This document shows positions 8,933 through 18,266 of a DNA stretch of 64,000 nt, piece after piece. Positions within the stretch are counted from its first letter, which is position 1. Each line of letters starts with the position of its first letter. This DNA is from Microbacterium sp. JZ31 (GTDB lineage Bacteria; Actinomycetota; Actinomycetes; Actinomycetales; Microbacteriaceae): NCBI RefSeq assembly GCF_016805985.1, contig NZ_CP017661.1, forward strand, positions 1,426,001 through 1,490,000, read 5' to 3'. Position numbers and translations under genes: made by a program. The notes below the pieces were generated by a model. That model saw only the letters and a program-made list of their open reading frames with translations. It did no database searches and was not told the origin of the DNA.

Positions 8933-10669
8933 GTGGCGATCTCCACTCCTGCGCGCCGTGCCTGGCGCGTCCTGACCGGCCTGCTGGTCATCACCGCCAT
9001 CCTCTTCGGCGCAAACGCGCTCGGCGTGCACGTCGTCAAGGGCGGCACTTGGGTGCCCGAGCTCGCGCTCGACCTCCAGGGCGGCACGCAGATCGTGCTC
9101 GAGGCCCAGACGGAGGAGGCGGAGCCGTCTGCCGAGCAGCTCGCGCAGGCCGTCGCGATCATCCGCCAGCGCGTCGACGCCTCGGGCGTCGGCGAGTCGG
9201 AGATCTCCACGCAGGGCTCGCAGAACATCGTCGTGCAGATCCCCGGCAACGCGGACGAGCAGACGCGAGAGCGCATCCAGGCCAGCGCCCAGCTCGAGCT
9301 GCGTGCCGTGATCTACGCGTCGGGCCCGTCGAACACGTTCGTGGGCGAGGACGGCGAGGAGACCCCGTACCCGACGCCGGACGCGTCGCTGGGCGCGACG
9401 CCGACCGCCGAGCCGTCGAACGGATCCGACCCCACGTGGGTCAGCGACCTGCTGTGGGCGCAGTTCCAGTCGTACCGCTGTGACGACCCCGCGAACGACC
9501 CGTCCGCGGCGCCGGCCGACCAGCCGCTCATCACGTGCGACACCGCGGGCGCGGCGAAGTACATCCTCGGCCCGGTCGAGATGGACGGCTCGTCGATCGA
9601 CGACGCCACGAACGGCATGGACCCGCAGACCGGCACGTGGAGCGTCAACCTGCAGTTCGACGGCGAGGGTGCGCAGACCTTCGGTGAGATCAGCGAGCGC
9701 CTGAACGCGATCCGCACGGAGTCGCCCAACGACCCGCGCAGCCAGTTCGCGTTCGTGCTGGACGGCAACATCATCTCGGCGCCCACGATGAACGCCGTGA
9801 TCACGGACGGCCGGCCCAGCATCTCGGGCGGCAACATCGACCAGGAGACCTCCAAGGTGCTGGCCGATCAGCTGAAGTTCGGCGCGCTGCCGCTGAGCTT
9901 CGAGGTCGTGAGCTCCGACACCATCTCCGCGACGCTCGGCTCGCAGCAGCTGCAGAGCGGTCTGATCGCGGGTCTGATCGGCCTGGTGCTCGTCGGCCTG
10001 TTCGTCGTCCTCGTCAGCTACCGCGCGCTCGGCTTCGTGATCATCGCGTCGCTCGTCGTGATGGCGGTGCTGACCTACATCCTGCTGTGCCTGCTGTCGT
10101 GGCGCCTCGGCTACCGGCTCTCGCTCGCCGGCGTCGCGGGCCTGATCGTGACGATCGGCTTCACGGCGGATTCGTTCATCGTCTACTTCGAGCGCATCCG
10201 CGACGAGCTGCGCGACGGCAAGGCGATGACCGTCGCGGTCGAGGACGGCTGGGCCCGCGCCAAGCGCACGATCTACATCTCGAAGTCGATCAACGTGCTC
10301 GCGGCCGTCGTGCTGTACATCCTCGCCGACGCGACCGTGAAGGGCTTCGCGTTCACGCTGGGCCTCACGACCGTGCTCGACGTGCTGATCTTCGTGATGT
10401 TCACGCACCCGGTCATGCAGCTGCTCGTGCGCACGCGCTTCTTCGGAGACGGACATCCGCTGTCGGGCCTCGACCCCTCGGCCCTCGGCGCCGTCTACCG
10501 TGGCCGCGCATCGTTCCGCACGCCGGTCGCCACGGGCGGGCGCGCCAAGCGCTCCCGCGGCGAGGCCGAGCGCCGCCAGACCATCGCCGAGCGCAAGGCC
10601 GCCGAGCTCGCGGCCGCGCAGAACGCCTCGGACAAGGGCGCGGGCCGCGCCGAGGAGGAGAACGCCTAA
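8933..10669 (+). CDS. secD: Protein translocase subunit SecD
   Basis: 578 residues. SecD uses the proton gradient to pull secreted proteins through SecYEG. An N-terminal membrane helix (about 12-31) precedes the family motif LALDLQGGTQIVLEA, then the extracytoplasmic P1 domain, which carries a Pro/Thr/Asp-rich insert as in other actinobacteria. A cluster of five membrane helices (about 340-500) follows with the conserved IGFTADSFIVYFERIRDE segment. The C-terminus is a basic cytoplasmic tail. GTG at 8933 starts the protein. The stop overlaps the secF ATG by 1 nt (TAATG). Confidence 0.96.
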   Translation: MAISTPARRAWRVLTGLLVITAILFGANALGVHVVKGGTWVPELALDLQGGTQIVLEAQTEEAEPSAEQLAQAVAIIRQRVDASGVGESEISTQGSQNIVVQIPGNADEQTRERIQASAQLELRAVIYASGPSNTFVGEDGEETPYPTPDASLGATPTAEPSNGSDPTWVSDLLWAQFQSYRCDDPANDPSAAPADQPLITCDTAGAAKYILGPVEMDGSSIDDATNGMDPQTGTWSVNLQFDGEGAQTFGEISERLNAIRTESPNDPRSQFAFVLDGNIISAPTMNAVITDGRPSISGGNIDQETSKVLADQLKFGALPLSFEVVSSDTISATLGSQQLQSGLIAGLIGLVLVGLFVVLVSYRALGFVIIASLVVMAVLTYILLCLLSWRLGYRLSLAGVAGLIVTIGFTADSFIVYFERIRDELRDGKAMTVAVEDGWARAKRTIYISKSINVLAAVVLYILADATVKGFAFTLGLTTVLDVLIFVMFTHPVMQLLVRTRFFGDGHPLSGLDPSALGAVYRGRASFRTPVATGGRAKRSRGEAERRQTIAERKAAELAAAQNASDKGAGRAEEENA

Positions 10670-11649
10670 TGCGCTCCATGACCGACTTCGGCAACGACCT
10701 CTACACGGGCAAGGCCTCCTTCCCGTTCGTCGGTCGCCGACGCACGTGGTTCATCGTCGCGATCGTGCTGGTCGTGCTGTCCGCCATCGCGCCGTTCCTG
10801 CGCGGCGGGTTCGAGTTCTCCGTCGAGTTCACGGGCGGATCGCAGTTCCTCGTCTCCGCGCCCTCGTCCACCGACCAGGCGCTCGCGACCGACGCGGTCG
10901 AGGAGTCCGTCCCCGGCACGACGACGAAGGTCACGACGGTCAACGACCGCGACATCCGGGTTCAGACGTCGCAGCTGGGTGCGGAGCAGACGCAGACGGT
11001 CACGGATGCGCTTGCCGAGGCCTACGGCGTCTCGCCCGACGAGATCACGGCGTCGTTCATCGGCCCCACCTGGGGACAGGATGTGACGCGCCAGTCGCTG
11101 TGGGGCCTGGCGATCTTCCTGGGCCTGACCTTCCTGATCCTGGCGATCTACTTCCGCACCTGGAAGATGTCGGCCGCCGCGATCGTGGGCCTGCTCGACG
11201 TGCTGATCGTGACGGTCGGCATCTACGCGCTGTGCGGCTTCGAGATCTCGCCCGCGGCCGTGATCGGCTTCCTGACGATCCTCGCGTACTCGCTCTACGA
11301 CACGACCGTCGTGTTCGACAAGATCCGCGAGAACACGATGGAGGACGCGGACGTCTCGGGCCGCACGTTCGGCGAGTCGGTGAACCTCGCGGTGAACCAG
11401 ACGCTCGTGCGCTCGATCAACACCTCGGTCGTGGCCGCGCTGCCCGTCGCCGCGATCCTGTTCATCGGGTCCCTGTGGCTGGGCGCCGAGACGCTCTCGG
11501 ACATCTCGCTGTCGATCTTCGTGGGCATCATCGTCGCGACGTACTCGACGCTGTTCGTGGCCGCGCCGATCTACTCGCTGTTCCGCGAGAACGAGCCCGC
11601 GATCCGCCAGGCCGACGAGAGGGTGCTCGCCGCACGTGGCGCAGCCTGA
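10669..11649 (+). CDS. secF: Protein translocase subunit SecF
   Basis: 326 residues, partner of SecD. It has an N-terminal membrane helix near 24-43, the diagnostic VEFTGGSQF segment (family D/E-F-x-GG), a small extracytoplasmic domain, and five C-terminal helices including LTILAYSLYDTTVVFDKIREN. The ATG is set by the TAATG overlap with secD and yields the usual MxDFGNDLYTG start of actinobacterial SecF. Confidence 0.96.
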   Translation: MRSMTDFGNDLYTGKASFPFVGRRRTWFIVAIVLVVLSAIAPFLRGGFEFSVEFTGGSQFLVSAPSSTDQALATDAVEESVPGTTTKVTTVNDRDIRVQTSQLGAEQTQTVTDALAEAYGVSPDEITASFIGPTWGQDVTRQSLWGLAIFLGLTFLILAIYFRTWKMSAAAIVGLLDVLIVTVGIYALCGFEISPAAVIGFLTILAYSLYDTTVVFDKIRENTMEDADVSGRTFGESVNLAVNQTLVRSINTSVVAALPVAAILFIGSLWLGAETLSDISLSIFVGIIVATYSTLFVAAPIYSLFRENEPAIRQADERVLAARGAA

Positions 11650-11667
11650 GTGGTCTTCGCCCCGGCG

Positions 11668-11673
11668 TAGGAT
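11668..11673 (+). promoter_or_regulatory. -10 element for rel
   Basis: TAGGAT lies 46 nt before the rel ATG in the short gap after secF, giving a leader of about 40 nt with AGGGAAGGGG as ribosome-binding site. Confidence 0.5.
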
Positions 11674-11719
11674 TGCAGAATCCGCACGGCGGACAGGTGA
11701 ACGAGGGAAGGGGCGCGGC

Positions 11720-13966
11720 ATGGCCGAATCCGTGACGTCCCAGGCCCCGAGCCTGCGCCGGCTCGTCCCGCGCATCTTCTCGCGCGCGGGCCGGCACGTC
11801 GACCTCACGCGGCTGATCACGACCGTGCGAGCGAACCACCCGCGCGGCGACCTGGCGATCATCCAGCGCGCGTACGCCGTCGCGGAGGAGAAGCACCGGG
11901 GGCAGAAGCGCCAGAGCGGCGAGCCGTACATCACGCATCCGCTCGCGGTCGCCCAGATCCTCGCCGAGCTCGGCCTCGGACCGCGTGCGATCGCGGCCGC
12001 GCTGCTGCACGACACGGTCGAGGACACCGGCTATCCGCTGCCCGAGCTGCAGGCCGAATTCGGCGACGAGGTCGCCCTGCTGGTCGACGGCGTCACGAAG
12101 CTCGACAAGGTCAAGTACGGCGAGAGCGCGCAGGCCGAGACCGTCCGCAAGATGATCGTCGCGATGTCGAAGGACATCCGCGTGCTCGTGATCAAGCTCG
12201 CAGACCGCCTGCACAACGCGCGCACGTGGGGCTTCGTCCCGCCCGAGAAGGCGAAGAAGAAGGCCACCGAGACGCTCGAGATCTATGCGCCGCTCGCGCA
12301 TCGCCTCGGCATCCAGACCATCAAGTCCGAGCTCGAGGACCTGTCGTTCGCGGTGCTGCACCCGAAGATCTACAACGAGATCGACAGCCTCGTGAAGCAG
12401 CGGACGCCGCAGCGCGAGCAGTACGTGCAGAACGTGATCGACGACGTCAGCCGTGACCTGCATGAGCTGCGCATCCGCGGCACGGTCGCGGGGCGTCCCA
12501 AGCAGCTGTACTCCGTCTATCAGAAGATGGTGGTGCGCGGTCGCGAGTTCGACGACATCTACGACCTGATCGGCATCCGCGTGATCGTCGCGACGGTGCG
12601 CGACTGCTACGCCGTGCTGGGATCGATCCACGCGCGCTGGCGTCCGCTTCCCGGTCGCTTCAAGGACTACATCGCCACGCCGAAGTTCAACCTGTACCGC
12701 TCGCTGCACACGACGGTGATCGGACCCGGCGGGCGCACGGTCGAGATCCAGATCCGCACGAACGAGATGCACCAGCAGGCCGAGTTCGGTGTCGCGGCGC
12801 ACTGGAAGTACAAGGAGCGGATGGCCGGCGGCAAGGCCACCGACCCGAAGTCCATCGACACCGACATGGCGTGGCTCGCCCGGATCTCCGACTGGGAGTC
12901 GGAGACGAAGGATCCGGGGGAGTTCCTCGACTCGCTGCGCTTCGAGATCGGCGCGAAGGACGTCTACGTCTTCACGCCGAAGGGCAAGGTCATCGGTCTG
13001 CCGGCCGGGGCGACGCCCGTCGACTTCGCCTACGCCGTGCACACCGAGATCGGTCACCGCACGATGGGGGCAAAGGTCAACGGCCGGCTGGTGCCGCTCG
13101 AGTCGACCCTGAGCTCGGGCGACGTGGTCGAGGTGTTCACGTCGAAGAATCCGGACGCGAGCCCGAGCCAGGACTGGCTCACGTTCGTCAAGAGCACGCG
13201 CGCCCGCAACAAGATCCGCGGCTGGTTCACCAAGGAGCGCCGCGACGAGGCGATCGAGCAGGGCAAGGACGCGATCGCGCGCGCGATGCGGCGCCACGCC
13301 CTGCCGCTGCAGCGGCTGAAGGACTCGCTGCAGGAGGTCGCCGACCTCATGCACTACGAGGACGTCTCGGCGCTGTACGCGGCGGTCGGCGAGGGACACG
13401 TCTCGACGCAGTCGGTGCTCGAGAAGGTCTCCGCCCTCGTGCAGGCGAGCGACGAGCCGACGACCGAGCAGGTGGAGCTTCCGCCGACGATCAGCCAGCG
13501 CGCACCGCGCGGCGGCGACTCGGGCGTGCTCGTGCGCGGCGCAGACGACATCCTCGTCAAGCTCGCCAAGTGCTGCACGCCGGTGCCGGGCGATGAGATC
13601 GTCGGCTTCATCACGCGCGGCAGCGGCGTCTCGGTGCACCGCGAGGACTGCACCAACGTGAAGTCGCTCAAGACCGACCCCGAGCGCATGATCGAGGTGA
13701 CGTGGGCGCCCACGACCAAGAGCGTGTTCCTCGTGCACATCCAGGTCGAGGCGCTCGATCGTTCTGGACTGCTGTCGGACGTCACGCGGGTGCTCACCGA
13801 GCATCACGTCAACATCCTGTCGGCGACCGTGTCGACGACCAAGGAGCGCCTGGCCCTCAGCCGCTTCGTGTTCGAGATGGGCGACGCCGTGCACCTCGAC
13901 CGCGTGCTGAACGCCGTGCGCCGCATCGACGGCGTGTACGACGTCTACCGCGTGACGTCGTCCTGA
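11720..13966 (+). CDS. rel: Bifunctional (p)ppGpp synthetase/hydrolase
   Basis: 748 residues, the long RelA/SpoT homologue that makes and degrades the stringent-response alarmone. Domains in order: HD hydrolase with ALLHDTVED (His97-Asp98), an intact catalytic site; nucleotidyltransferase-type synthetase (GRPKQLYSVYQKM, YDLIGIRVIV and the SLHTTVIGPGGRTVEIQIRT block); TGS (VYVFTPKGKVIGLPAGATPVDFAY); a zinc-finger/helical region with CCTPVPGDEIVGF; and a C-terminal ACT domain (DRSGLLSDVTRVL). Both active halves look functional. The last 22 nt overlap the convergent gene at 13945. Confidence 0.97.
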   Translation: MAESVTSQAPSLRRLVPRIFSRAGRHVDLTRLITTVRANHPRGDLAIIQRAYAVAEEKHRGQKRQSGEPYITHPLAVAQILAELGLGPRAIAAALLHDTVEDTGYPLPELQAEFGDEVALLVDGVTKLDKVKYGESAQAETVRKMIVAMSKDIRVLVIKLADRLHNARTWGFVPPEKAKKKATETLEIYAPLAHRLGIQTIKSELEDLSFAVLHPKIYNEIDSLVKQRTPQREQYVQNVIDDVSRDLHELRIRGTVAGRPKQLYSVYQKMVVRGREFDDIYDLIGIRVIVATVRDCYAVLGSIHARWRPLPGRFKDYIATPKFNLYRSLHTTVIGPGGRTVEIQIRTNEMHQQAEFGVAAHWKYKERMAGGKATDPKSIDTDMAWLARISDWESETKDPGEFLDSLRFEIGAKDVYVFTPKGKVIGLPAGATPVDFAYAVHTEIGHRTMGAKVNGRLVPLESTLSSGDVVEVFTSKNPDASPSQDWLTFVKSTRARNKIRGWFTKERRDEAIEQGKDAIARAMRRHALPLQRLKDSLQEVADLMHYEDVSALYAAVGEGHVSTQSVLEKVSALVQASDEPTTEQVELPPTISQRAPRGGDSGVLVRGADDILVKLAKCCTPVPGDEIVGFITRGSGVSVHREDCTNVKSLKTDPERMIEVTWAPTTKSVFLVHIQVEALDRSGLLSDVTRVLTEHHVNILSATVSTTKERLALSRFVFEMGDAVHLDRVLNAVRRIDGVYDVYRVTSS

Positions 13967-14514
13967 TCCGCCGGAGACGCTGACCGGGCGTCCGTCAGGC
14001 CCGCCAGGAACGCCATCGCGGGCTGCCTTCCGGGGAACCGCCGGTGCGCGACGAGCCAGGCGAGCGCCTCGCCGATCAGCGCGGGCGTCGCGAGGCGCCG
14101 CGCGCAGTCGGCGGACAGCGGATCGGACGATTCCCTGGCCAGCTCGACGAGCGTGCGCGCGGGGGTCGCGACGCGGACGCCGCCGAGCAGGATCGTGTCG
14201 TCCTCATCGATGGGGGTGTCGCGGAAGCGGATGCCGCGGCTGACCGGGCGCCCCACGCCGTGCGCGCCGCGCTGCACGTGGTGCACCGCGGGCGGCGCGC
14301 CCGACGCGCCGTGCACCCACGCGGCGCTCACACCGATCGCGACGAGGCGTTCGCCGAGCAGTCCGCGCAGGGAAGCCGCCCGCACCGCCGGCGTCTCCAG
14401 CGCATCGGCCGGCGCGTAGGCGCCGCGGCCGACGCGAGCGAGGTCGCCGTCGACCCGGGCCGCCGACAGCTCGGCGGGGGACAGGATCTCGTGGGGCAGG
14501 TGCACGCGGGCCAT
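13945..14514 (-). CDS. AbiEi-like antitoxin-family protein, without partner toxin
   Basis: 189 residues. The middle part (ASAAWVHG-like GVSAAWVHGASG followed by a Pro-His-rich strand) and the later TPARTLVELARES motif are typical of actinobacterial proteins annotated as type IV AbiEi-type antitoxins or related endonuclease-linked DUFs. The usual N-terminal winged helix is reduced to about 40 residues. No AbiEii-type nucleotidyltransferase toxin lies next to it, so it is a solo gene. It converges on rel with a 22-nt overlap. On the minus strand CACACT ends 6 nt before the ATG, a possible leaderless -10. Family call by motif memory only; function unknown. Confidence 0.6.
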   Translation of the reverse strand: MARVHLPHEILSPAELSAARVDGDLARVGRGAYAPADALETPAVRAASLRGLLGERLVAIGVSAAWVHGASGAPPAVHHVQRGAHGVGRPVSRGIRFRDTPIDEDDTILLGGVRVATPARTLVELARESSDPLSADCARRLATPALIGEALAWLVAHRRFPGRQPAMAFLAGLTDARSASPADQDDVTR

Positions 14515-14542
14515 GCACGCAGTGTGCCCGGAACGGCGAAGA

Positions 14543-14578
14543 GCGCGCGGCCCGGTGTGGATAACCGGAGCCGCGCGC
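14543..14578 (-). terminator. Terminator after the DUF349 gene
   Basis: A 9-bp outer stem (14543-14551 with 14570-14578) continues as 4 bp of CCGG after one bulged base, with a 9-nt AT-rich loop. It lies just downstream of the minus-strand DUF349 stop. Confidence 0.65.
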
Positions 14579-14616
14579 CCTCGAGCGGTGTTCGCGTCGT
14601 GCCGATGCGCGGCGGG

Positions 14617-16191
14617 TCAGCCCCCGATGGCCTTGAGCCAGGCGCGACGGGCATCCAGCGCCTCGCGCGCGTTCGCCACGGCCTTCGCGTCGCCCTTGGC
14701 CTCGGCGGCCGCGAGCTCCTTCTCGAGCTTCTCGATCGCGTCCTCGAGCTGGCGCGTCGCGTCGTTCGCGCGCGCCTTGGTCTCGGGGTTGTTGCGCTTC
14801 CAGTCGACCTCTTCGCGCGCACGCAGATCCTGCTCGATCTTGCGCAGCTGGTCATCCAGCGCGCGCTCGGCGTCGCGCGGGAAGATCCGGCCGACCTCGT
14901 CCCAGCGACGCTGGATGCCGGTCAGCAGCTGGCGCGCGCGCTTCACGTCGGCGGTGTCGGGAACGACCTTCGCCTCCTCGAGCAGCGCCTTGCGCGCCTC
15001 GATGCGCGGTGCCGACTCGGCCTGCTCGGCGGCGTCGCGCTCGGCGCGGGCCGAGTACAGGGCGTCGCCCGCGGCCTTGAAGCGCGCCCACAGGGCGTCG
15101 TCCACCTTGCGTCCGGCGCGGCCCGCGGCCTTCCACTCGTCGAGCAGGTTGCGATAGGCGGGGATGCCGTCCTCGCCCTTCGGCGCGAGGGCCTCGGCGC
15201 GCTCGAGGATCTTCGTCTTGCGGTCGCGCGCGGCCTTGTGGGTCTCGTCGAGCTCGGCGAAGAACGCCCGGCGGTGGCGCTCGACCGTCGAGCGCGCGTC
15301 GCGGAACCGCTTCCACAGCGCCTGGCCGGTCGCCTTGGGCAGGCGCGGCGCCGACTGCTGGTGCTGCTGCCACTCCTCGAACGCCGCGTTGAGCTCGGTC
15401 GTCGCCTGCTTCCACTGGATCGACTTCGGATCGCGGGCGGCGAGGGCCTCGACGCGCTCGACGATCGCGGTGCGCTGGGCGACGGCCTCGTCGACAGCGG
15501 CGCGATGCGCGGCGGCCTCCTCGGCGCTCGCCTCCGCGAGCGACGCGGTCAGCGCGTCGAGCAGGTCGGTCAGACCGGCGAGGTCGCCCACGACGGCGGC
15601 GCCCACGACCTCCTCGCGCAGCTTCTTCGCCTGGCTGCGCAGGTCCGCGGCGGAGGCACCGCCGCGCAGCCGGCGCTGCGCCAGCGTGCGCACGCGCAGG
15701 GCGAGGTCGTCGAACTTGCGCTCGTAGTAGGCGAGCGCCTCCTGCGGCGTGCCGTCGGGGTACTCGCCGACAACGCGCCACTCGTCGCCCTCGCGGACCG
15801 AGACGACGCCGGCATCGTCGACGCGTCCCCACGTCGTCGCGGCGGCGTCCGCGGTCGGCTCGGCGGCCTCGCCGGGCTCGGCGTCGGCGGCCGCCTCGAC
15901 GGCCGACGGGGCCTCCTCGGCAGCGGGGTCGTCGGCGACCGGCTCATCGGCGGCGGGCTTCTCGGCGACCGGGTTCTCGACGACGGGTTCCTCGGCGGAC
16001 GGCGATGCGGTGGCGTCGCCCTCGTCGGCCGCGGCCGCATCCTGCTGCGCGGGCTCGGTGGCCTGGCTCTCGTTCTCCGGCGCCGTCTCGCTCACCGACT
16101 CGGTGCGCTCCGGCGCGGTCTCGGCACCCTGGGCGGCGTCGGCGCCGGCCGGGGTGAGGTCTTCAGCGGGGGTGTGATCGGGGCTCGTCAC
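14617..16191 (-). CDS. DUF349 repeat protein with acidic N-terminal extension
   Basis: 524 residues. The first 120 residues are a Glu/Ala/Pro/Asp-rich disordered region. After a short conserved block ([20 protein letters not shown]) come about four DUF349 helical repeats, each around a W-K or W-x-x-F core ([73 protein letters not shown]). A coiled coil ends the protein. The family is widespread beside rel in actinobacteria; its biochemical role is not established. GTG at 16191 is chosen because AAGGAG lies 8-13 nt upstream; the upstream in-frame extension would overlap the next gene. Confidence 0.85.
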   Translation of the reverse strand: MTSPDHTPAEDLTPAGADAAQGAETAPERTESVSETAPENESQATEPAQQDAAAADEGDATASPSAEEPVVENPVAEKPAADEPVADDPAAEEAPSAVEAAADAEPGEAAEPTADAAATTWGRVDDAGVVSVREGDEWRVVGEYPDGTPQEALAYYERKFDDLALRVRTLAQRRLRGGASAADLRSQAKKLREEVVGAAVVGDLAGLTDLLDALTASLAEASAEEAAAHRAAVDEAVAQRTAIVERVEALAARDPKSIQWKQATTELNAAFEEWQQHQQSAPRLPKATGQALWKRFRDARSTVERHRRAFFAELDETHKAARDRKTKILERAEALAPKGEDGIPAYRNLLDEWKAAGRAGRKVDDALWARFKAAGDALYSARAERDAAEQAESAPRIEARKALLEEAKVVPDTADVKRARQLLTGIQRRWDEVGRIFPRDAERALDDQLRKIEQDLRAREEVDWKRNNPETKARANDATRQLEDAIEKLEKELAAAEAKGDAKAVANAREALDARRAWLKAIGG

Positions 16192-16238
16192 GGGAGGCTC
16201 CTTGCGCGGTGACCGCGGGAGGGGACAGGACGCGCCCC

Positions 16239-16244
16239 AGCCTA
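16239..16244 (-). promoter_or_regulatory. -10 for the DUF349 gene
   Basis: TAGGCT on the minus strand, 47 nt before the GTG, in the 80-nt gap behind the small membrane protein gene. Confidence 0.5.
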
Positions 16245-16271
16245 GTACGCCCCCGCACGAGCGATCCGGCG

Positions 16272-16604
16272 TCAGCCGGCGGGTGTCTCCGTCGGCGCGG
16301 GCGAGGTCGTCGGCGCCGGAGTGCCCGTGACGTCCGGTGCTGGTGCGGGCGACTGCGAGATCGCCGGCGTCTGGCTCGGTGCCGGCGCCTCCGCCGCGCC
16401 GGGGCCGACCGAATAGAACAGCGCCTGACCGCCGACCGCCGCAGCGACCACGAGGCCCGCGACGCTCGAGGCGAGGATGTTGTCGCGGCGCCTCCGGCGG
16501 GCCTGCGCCTGATGGTGCTGCACGCGCGCCTCGTACAGTCGCGCACGCTCGCGGGCCTCGCGCGCTGCGCGATCCCGGCCTGGCGACCTGCCCCCTGCGG
16601 CCAT
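16272..16604 (-). CDS. Small single-pass membrane protein resembling the anchor of a prolyl isomerase
   Basis: 110 residues: a basic N-terminus rich in Arg/Ala with the pattern [15 protein letters not shown] and RRRRRDN, one membrane helix (about 43-64, [21 protein letters not shown]), then a Pro/Ala/Thr/Ser-rich tail of about 40 residues to the stop. The anchor closely resembles the N-terminus of membrane-anchored cyclophilin-type peptidyl-prolyl isomerases found at this place (between the DUF349 gene and rarA) in relatives. The catalytic cyclophilin domain is missing here, and no trace of it remains in the 80 nt before the next gene. It may be a decayed gene or a free-standing anchor. The likeness is from memory and needs a search. 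Confidence 0.6.
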   Translation of the reverse strand: MAAGGRSPGRDRAAREARERARLYEARVQHHQAQARRRRRDNILASSVAGLVVAAAVGGQALFYSVGPGAAEAPAPSQTPAISQSPAPAPDVTGTPAPTTSPAPTETPAG

Positions 16605-16745
16605 CTGCTGCGGATCCTCTCACCGTGGTCGACGTCGCTCGCTCCGCTGGACGGCGCCTGGGGGCGTGTCCGGCGAAGCGCGATAGAGCCTACGCAGGCT
16701 CGCGCTCGTCGTCGAAATCGACACGGTCATGTCCGCCGTCCCGCC

Positions 16746-16751
16746 TACGCT
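16746..16751 (+). promoter_or_regulatory. -10 of leaderless rarA
   Basis: TACGCT ends 6 nt before the rarA ATG. The 6-nt spacer reads GGAGGG, which would be unusable as a ribosome-binding site (too close), supporting leaderless initiation. Confidence 0.6.
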
Positions 16752-16757
16752 GGAGGG

Positions 16758-18095
16758 ATGAACTCGGGCTCCCTGATGGGCGGCGGCCGCGGCTCGACGC
16801 CGCTCGCCGTGCGGATGCGCCCGACGTCCCTCGACGAGGTCGCGGGGCAGGCGCACCTGCTGCGGCCCGGTTCGCCGATCGTGGCGCTCGCCGATCCCGA
16901 CGCGCAGGCGCCCGGCACCGTGTCGGTCATCCTGTGGGGCCCGCCCGGCACGGGCAAGACGACGCTCGCGCAGGCGATCGCCCGCTCATCGGGCCGCCGC
17001 TTCGTCGAGCTGTCGGCCATCACCGCGGGCGTGAAGGACGTCCGCGAGGTGATGCAGGAGGCGCTGAACCAGCGCGACCTGTACGGGCAGTCGACGATCC
17101 TGTTCCTCGACGAGATCCACCGTTTCACGAAGGCCCAGCAGGACGCACTGCTGCCCGGCGTCGAGAACGGCTGGGTCATCCTGATCGCCGCGACCACGGA
17201 GAACCCCAGCTTCTCTGTCATCTCGCCGCTGCTCTCGCGCTCGCTGCTGCTCACGCTGCAGCCGCTGACGGACGACGACCTCGGGCGCCTCGTCGACAGG
17301 GCCGTGACCGATGCGCGCGGCCTCGCGGGGGAGGTGCGCCTCGAGCCCGAGGCGCGCGCCGCGCTGATCCGCCTCGCGTCCGGCGACGCGCGCCGGGCGC
17401 TCACGGCGCTCGAGGCGAGCGCCGGCGTCGCGGCGTCCGAGGCGCCGGAAGACGCGGACGAGCCCGTCGTCACGGCCGAGCACGTGGCGCAGGCCGTCGA
17501 CCGCGCCCTGCTGCGCTACGACCGTCAGGGCGACGAGCACTACGACGTGATCAGCGCGTTCATCAAGTCGATCAGGGGCTCCGACGTCGACGCGGCGATG
17601 CATTACCTCGCGCGCATGATCGAGGCGGGGGAGGACCCGCGGTTCATCGCCCGGCGTCTCGTGATCTCCGCGTCCGAGGACATCGGGCTCGCCGACCCGC
17701 AGGCTCTCCAGATCGCGATCGCGGCGGCGGACGCGGTGGCGTTCATCGGCATGCCGGAGGGCAGGATCCCGCTGGCGCAGGCGACCGCGTACCTCGCCAC
17801 CGCGGCGAAGTCGAATGCCGCCTACAACGCGATCAACGCCGCCATCGCCGACATCAAGGCCGGCCGGATGGGGCCCGTCCCCAAGCATCTGCGCGATGCG
17901 CACTATGCGGGCGCGAAGCGGCTCGGGCACGGCAAGGGCTACGTGTACCCGCACGATCACGACCTCGGCGTCGTGCGTCAGCAGTACCTGCCGGACGAAC
18001 TGCGCAGGCGCCGCTACTACGAGCCGAAGCCGCACGGCGCCGAGCGCGAGGTCGGCGCGCGGCTCGAGCGCCTGCGCCGCATCCTCGGCGACTGA
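16758..18095 (+). CDS. rarA: Replication-associated recombination protein A (RarA/MgsA ATPase)
   Basis: 445 residues. RarA is an AAA+ ATPase of the clamp-loader clade that acts at stalled replication forks. Walker [10 protein letters not shown] is at 61-69, Walker [10 protein letters not shown] at 115-123, sensor 1 in AATTENPSF, and the arginine finger in the SPLLSRSL segment. The C-terminal tetramerisation region carries [26 protein letters not shown] and the YVYPHDH block. Start fixed by the leaderless -10 and by family alignment. Confidence 0.96.
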   Translation: MNSGSLMGGGRGSTPLAVRMRPTSLDEVAGQAHLLRPGSPIVALADPDAQAPGTVSVILWGPPGTGKTTLAQAIARSSGRRFVELSAITAGVKDVREVMQEALNQRDLYGQSTILFLDEIHRFTKAQQDALLPGVENGWVILIAATTENPSFSVISPLLSRSLLLTLQPLTDDDLGRLVDRAVTDARGLAGEVRLEPEARAALIRLASGDARRALTALEASAGVAASEAPEDADEPVVTAEHVAQAVDRALLRYDRQGDEHYDVISAFIKSIRGSDVDAAMHYLARMIEAGEDPRFIARRLVISASEDIGLADPQALQIAIAAADAVAFIGMPEGRIPLAQATAYLATAAKSNAAYNAINAAIADIKAGRMGPVPKHLRDAHYAGAKRLGHGKGYVYPHDHDLGVVRQQYLPDELRRRRYYEPKPHGAEREVGARLERLRRILGD

Positions 18096-18266
18096 CGTCG
18101 AGGCGCGCGGGCGGCGTCGGCGCGGGGCGATGGGGGCGACCCCGAGCCGGTCAGGGGGAACCCCGGTTTCCGCCGCGAATCCTTGACGCGGCGCGACGCG
18201 GACCGCGAGGGTGAGCAGACATCCCCTCCCGCACTCCCGTCCCTTCCCCGAACGAGGTCTCCCCGC

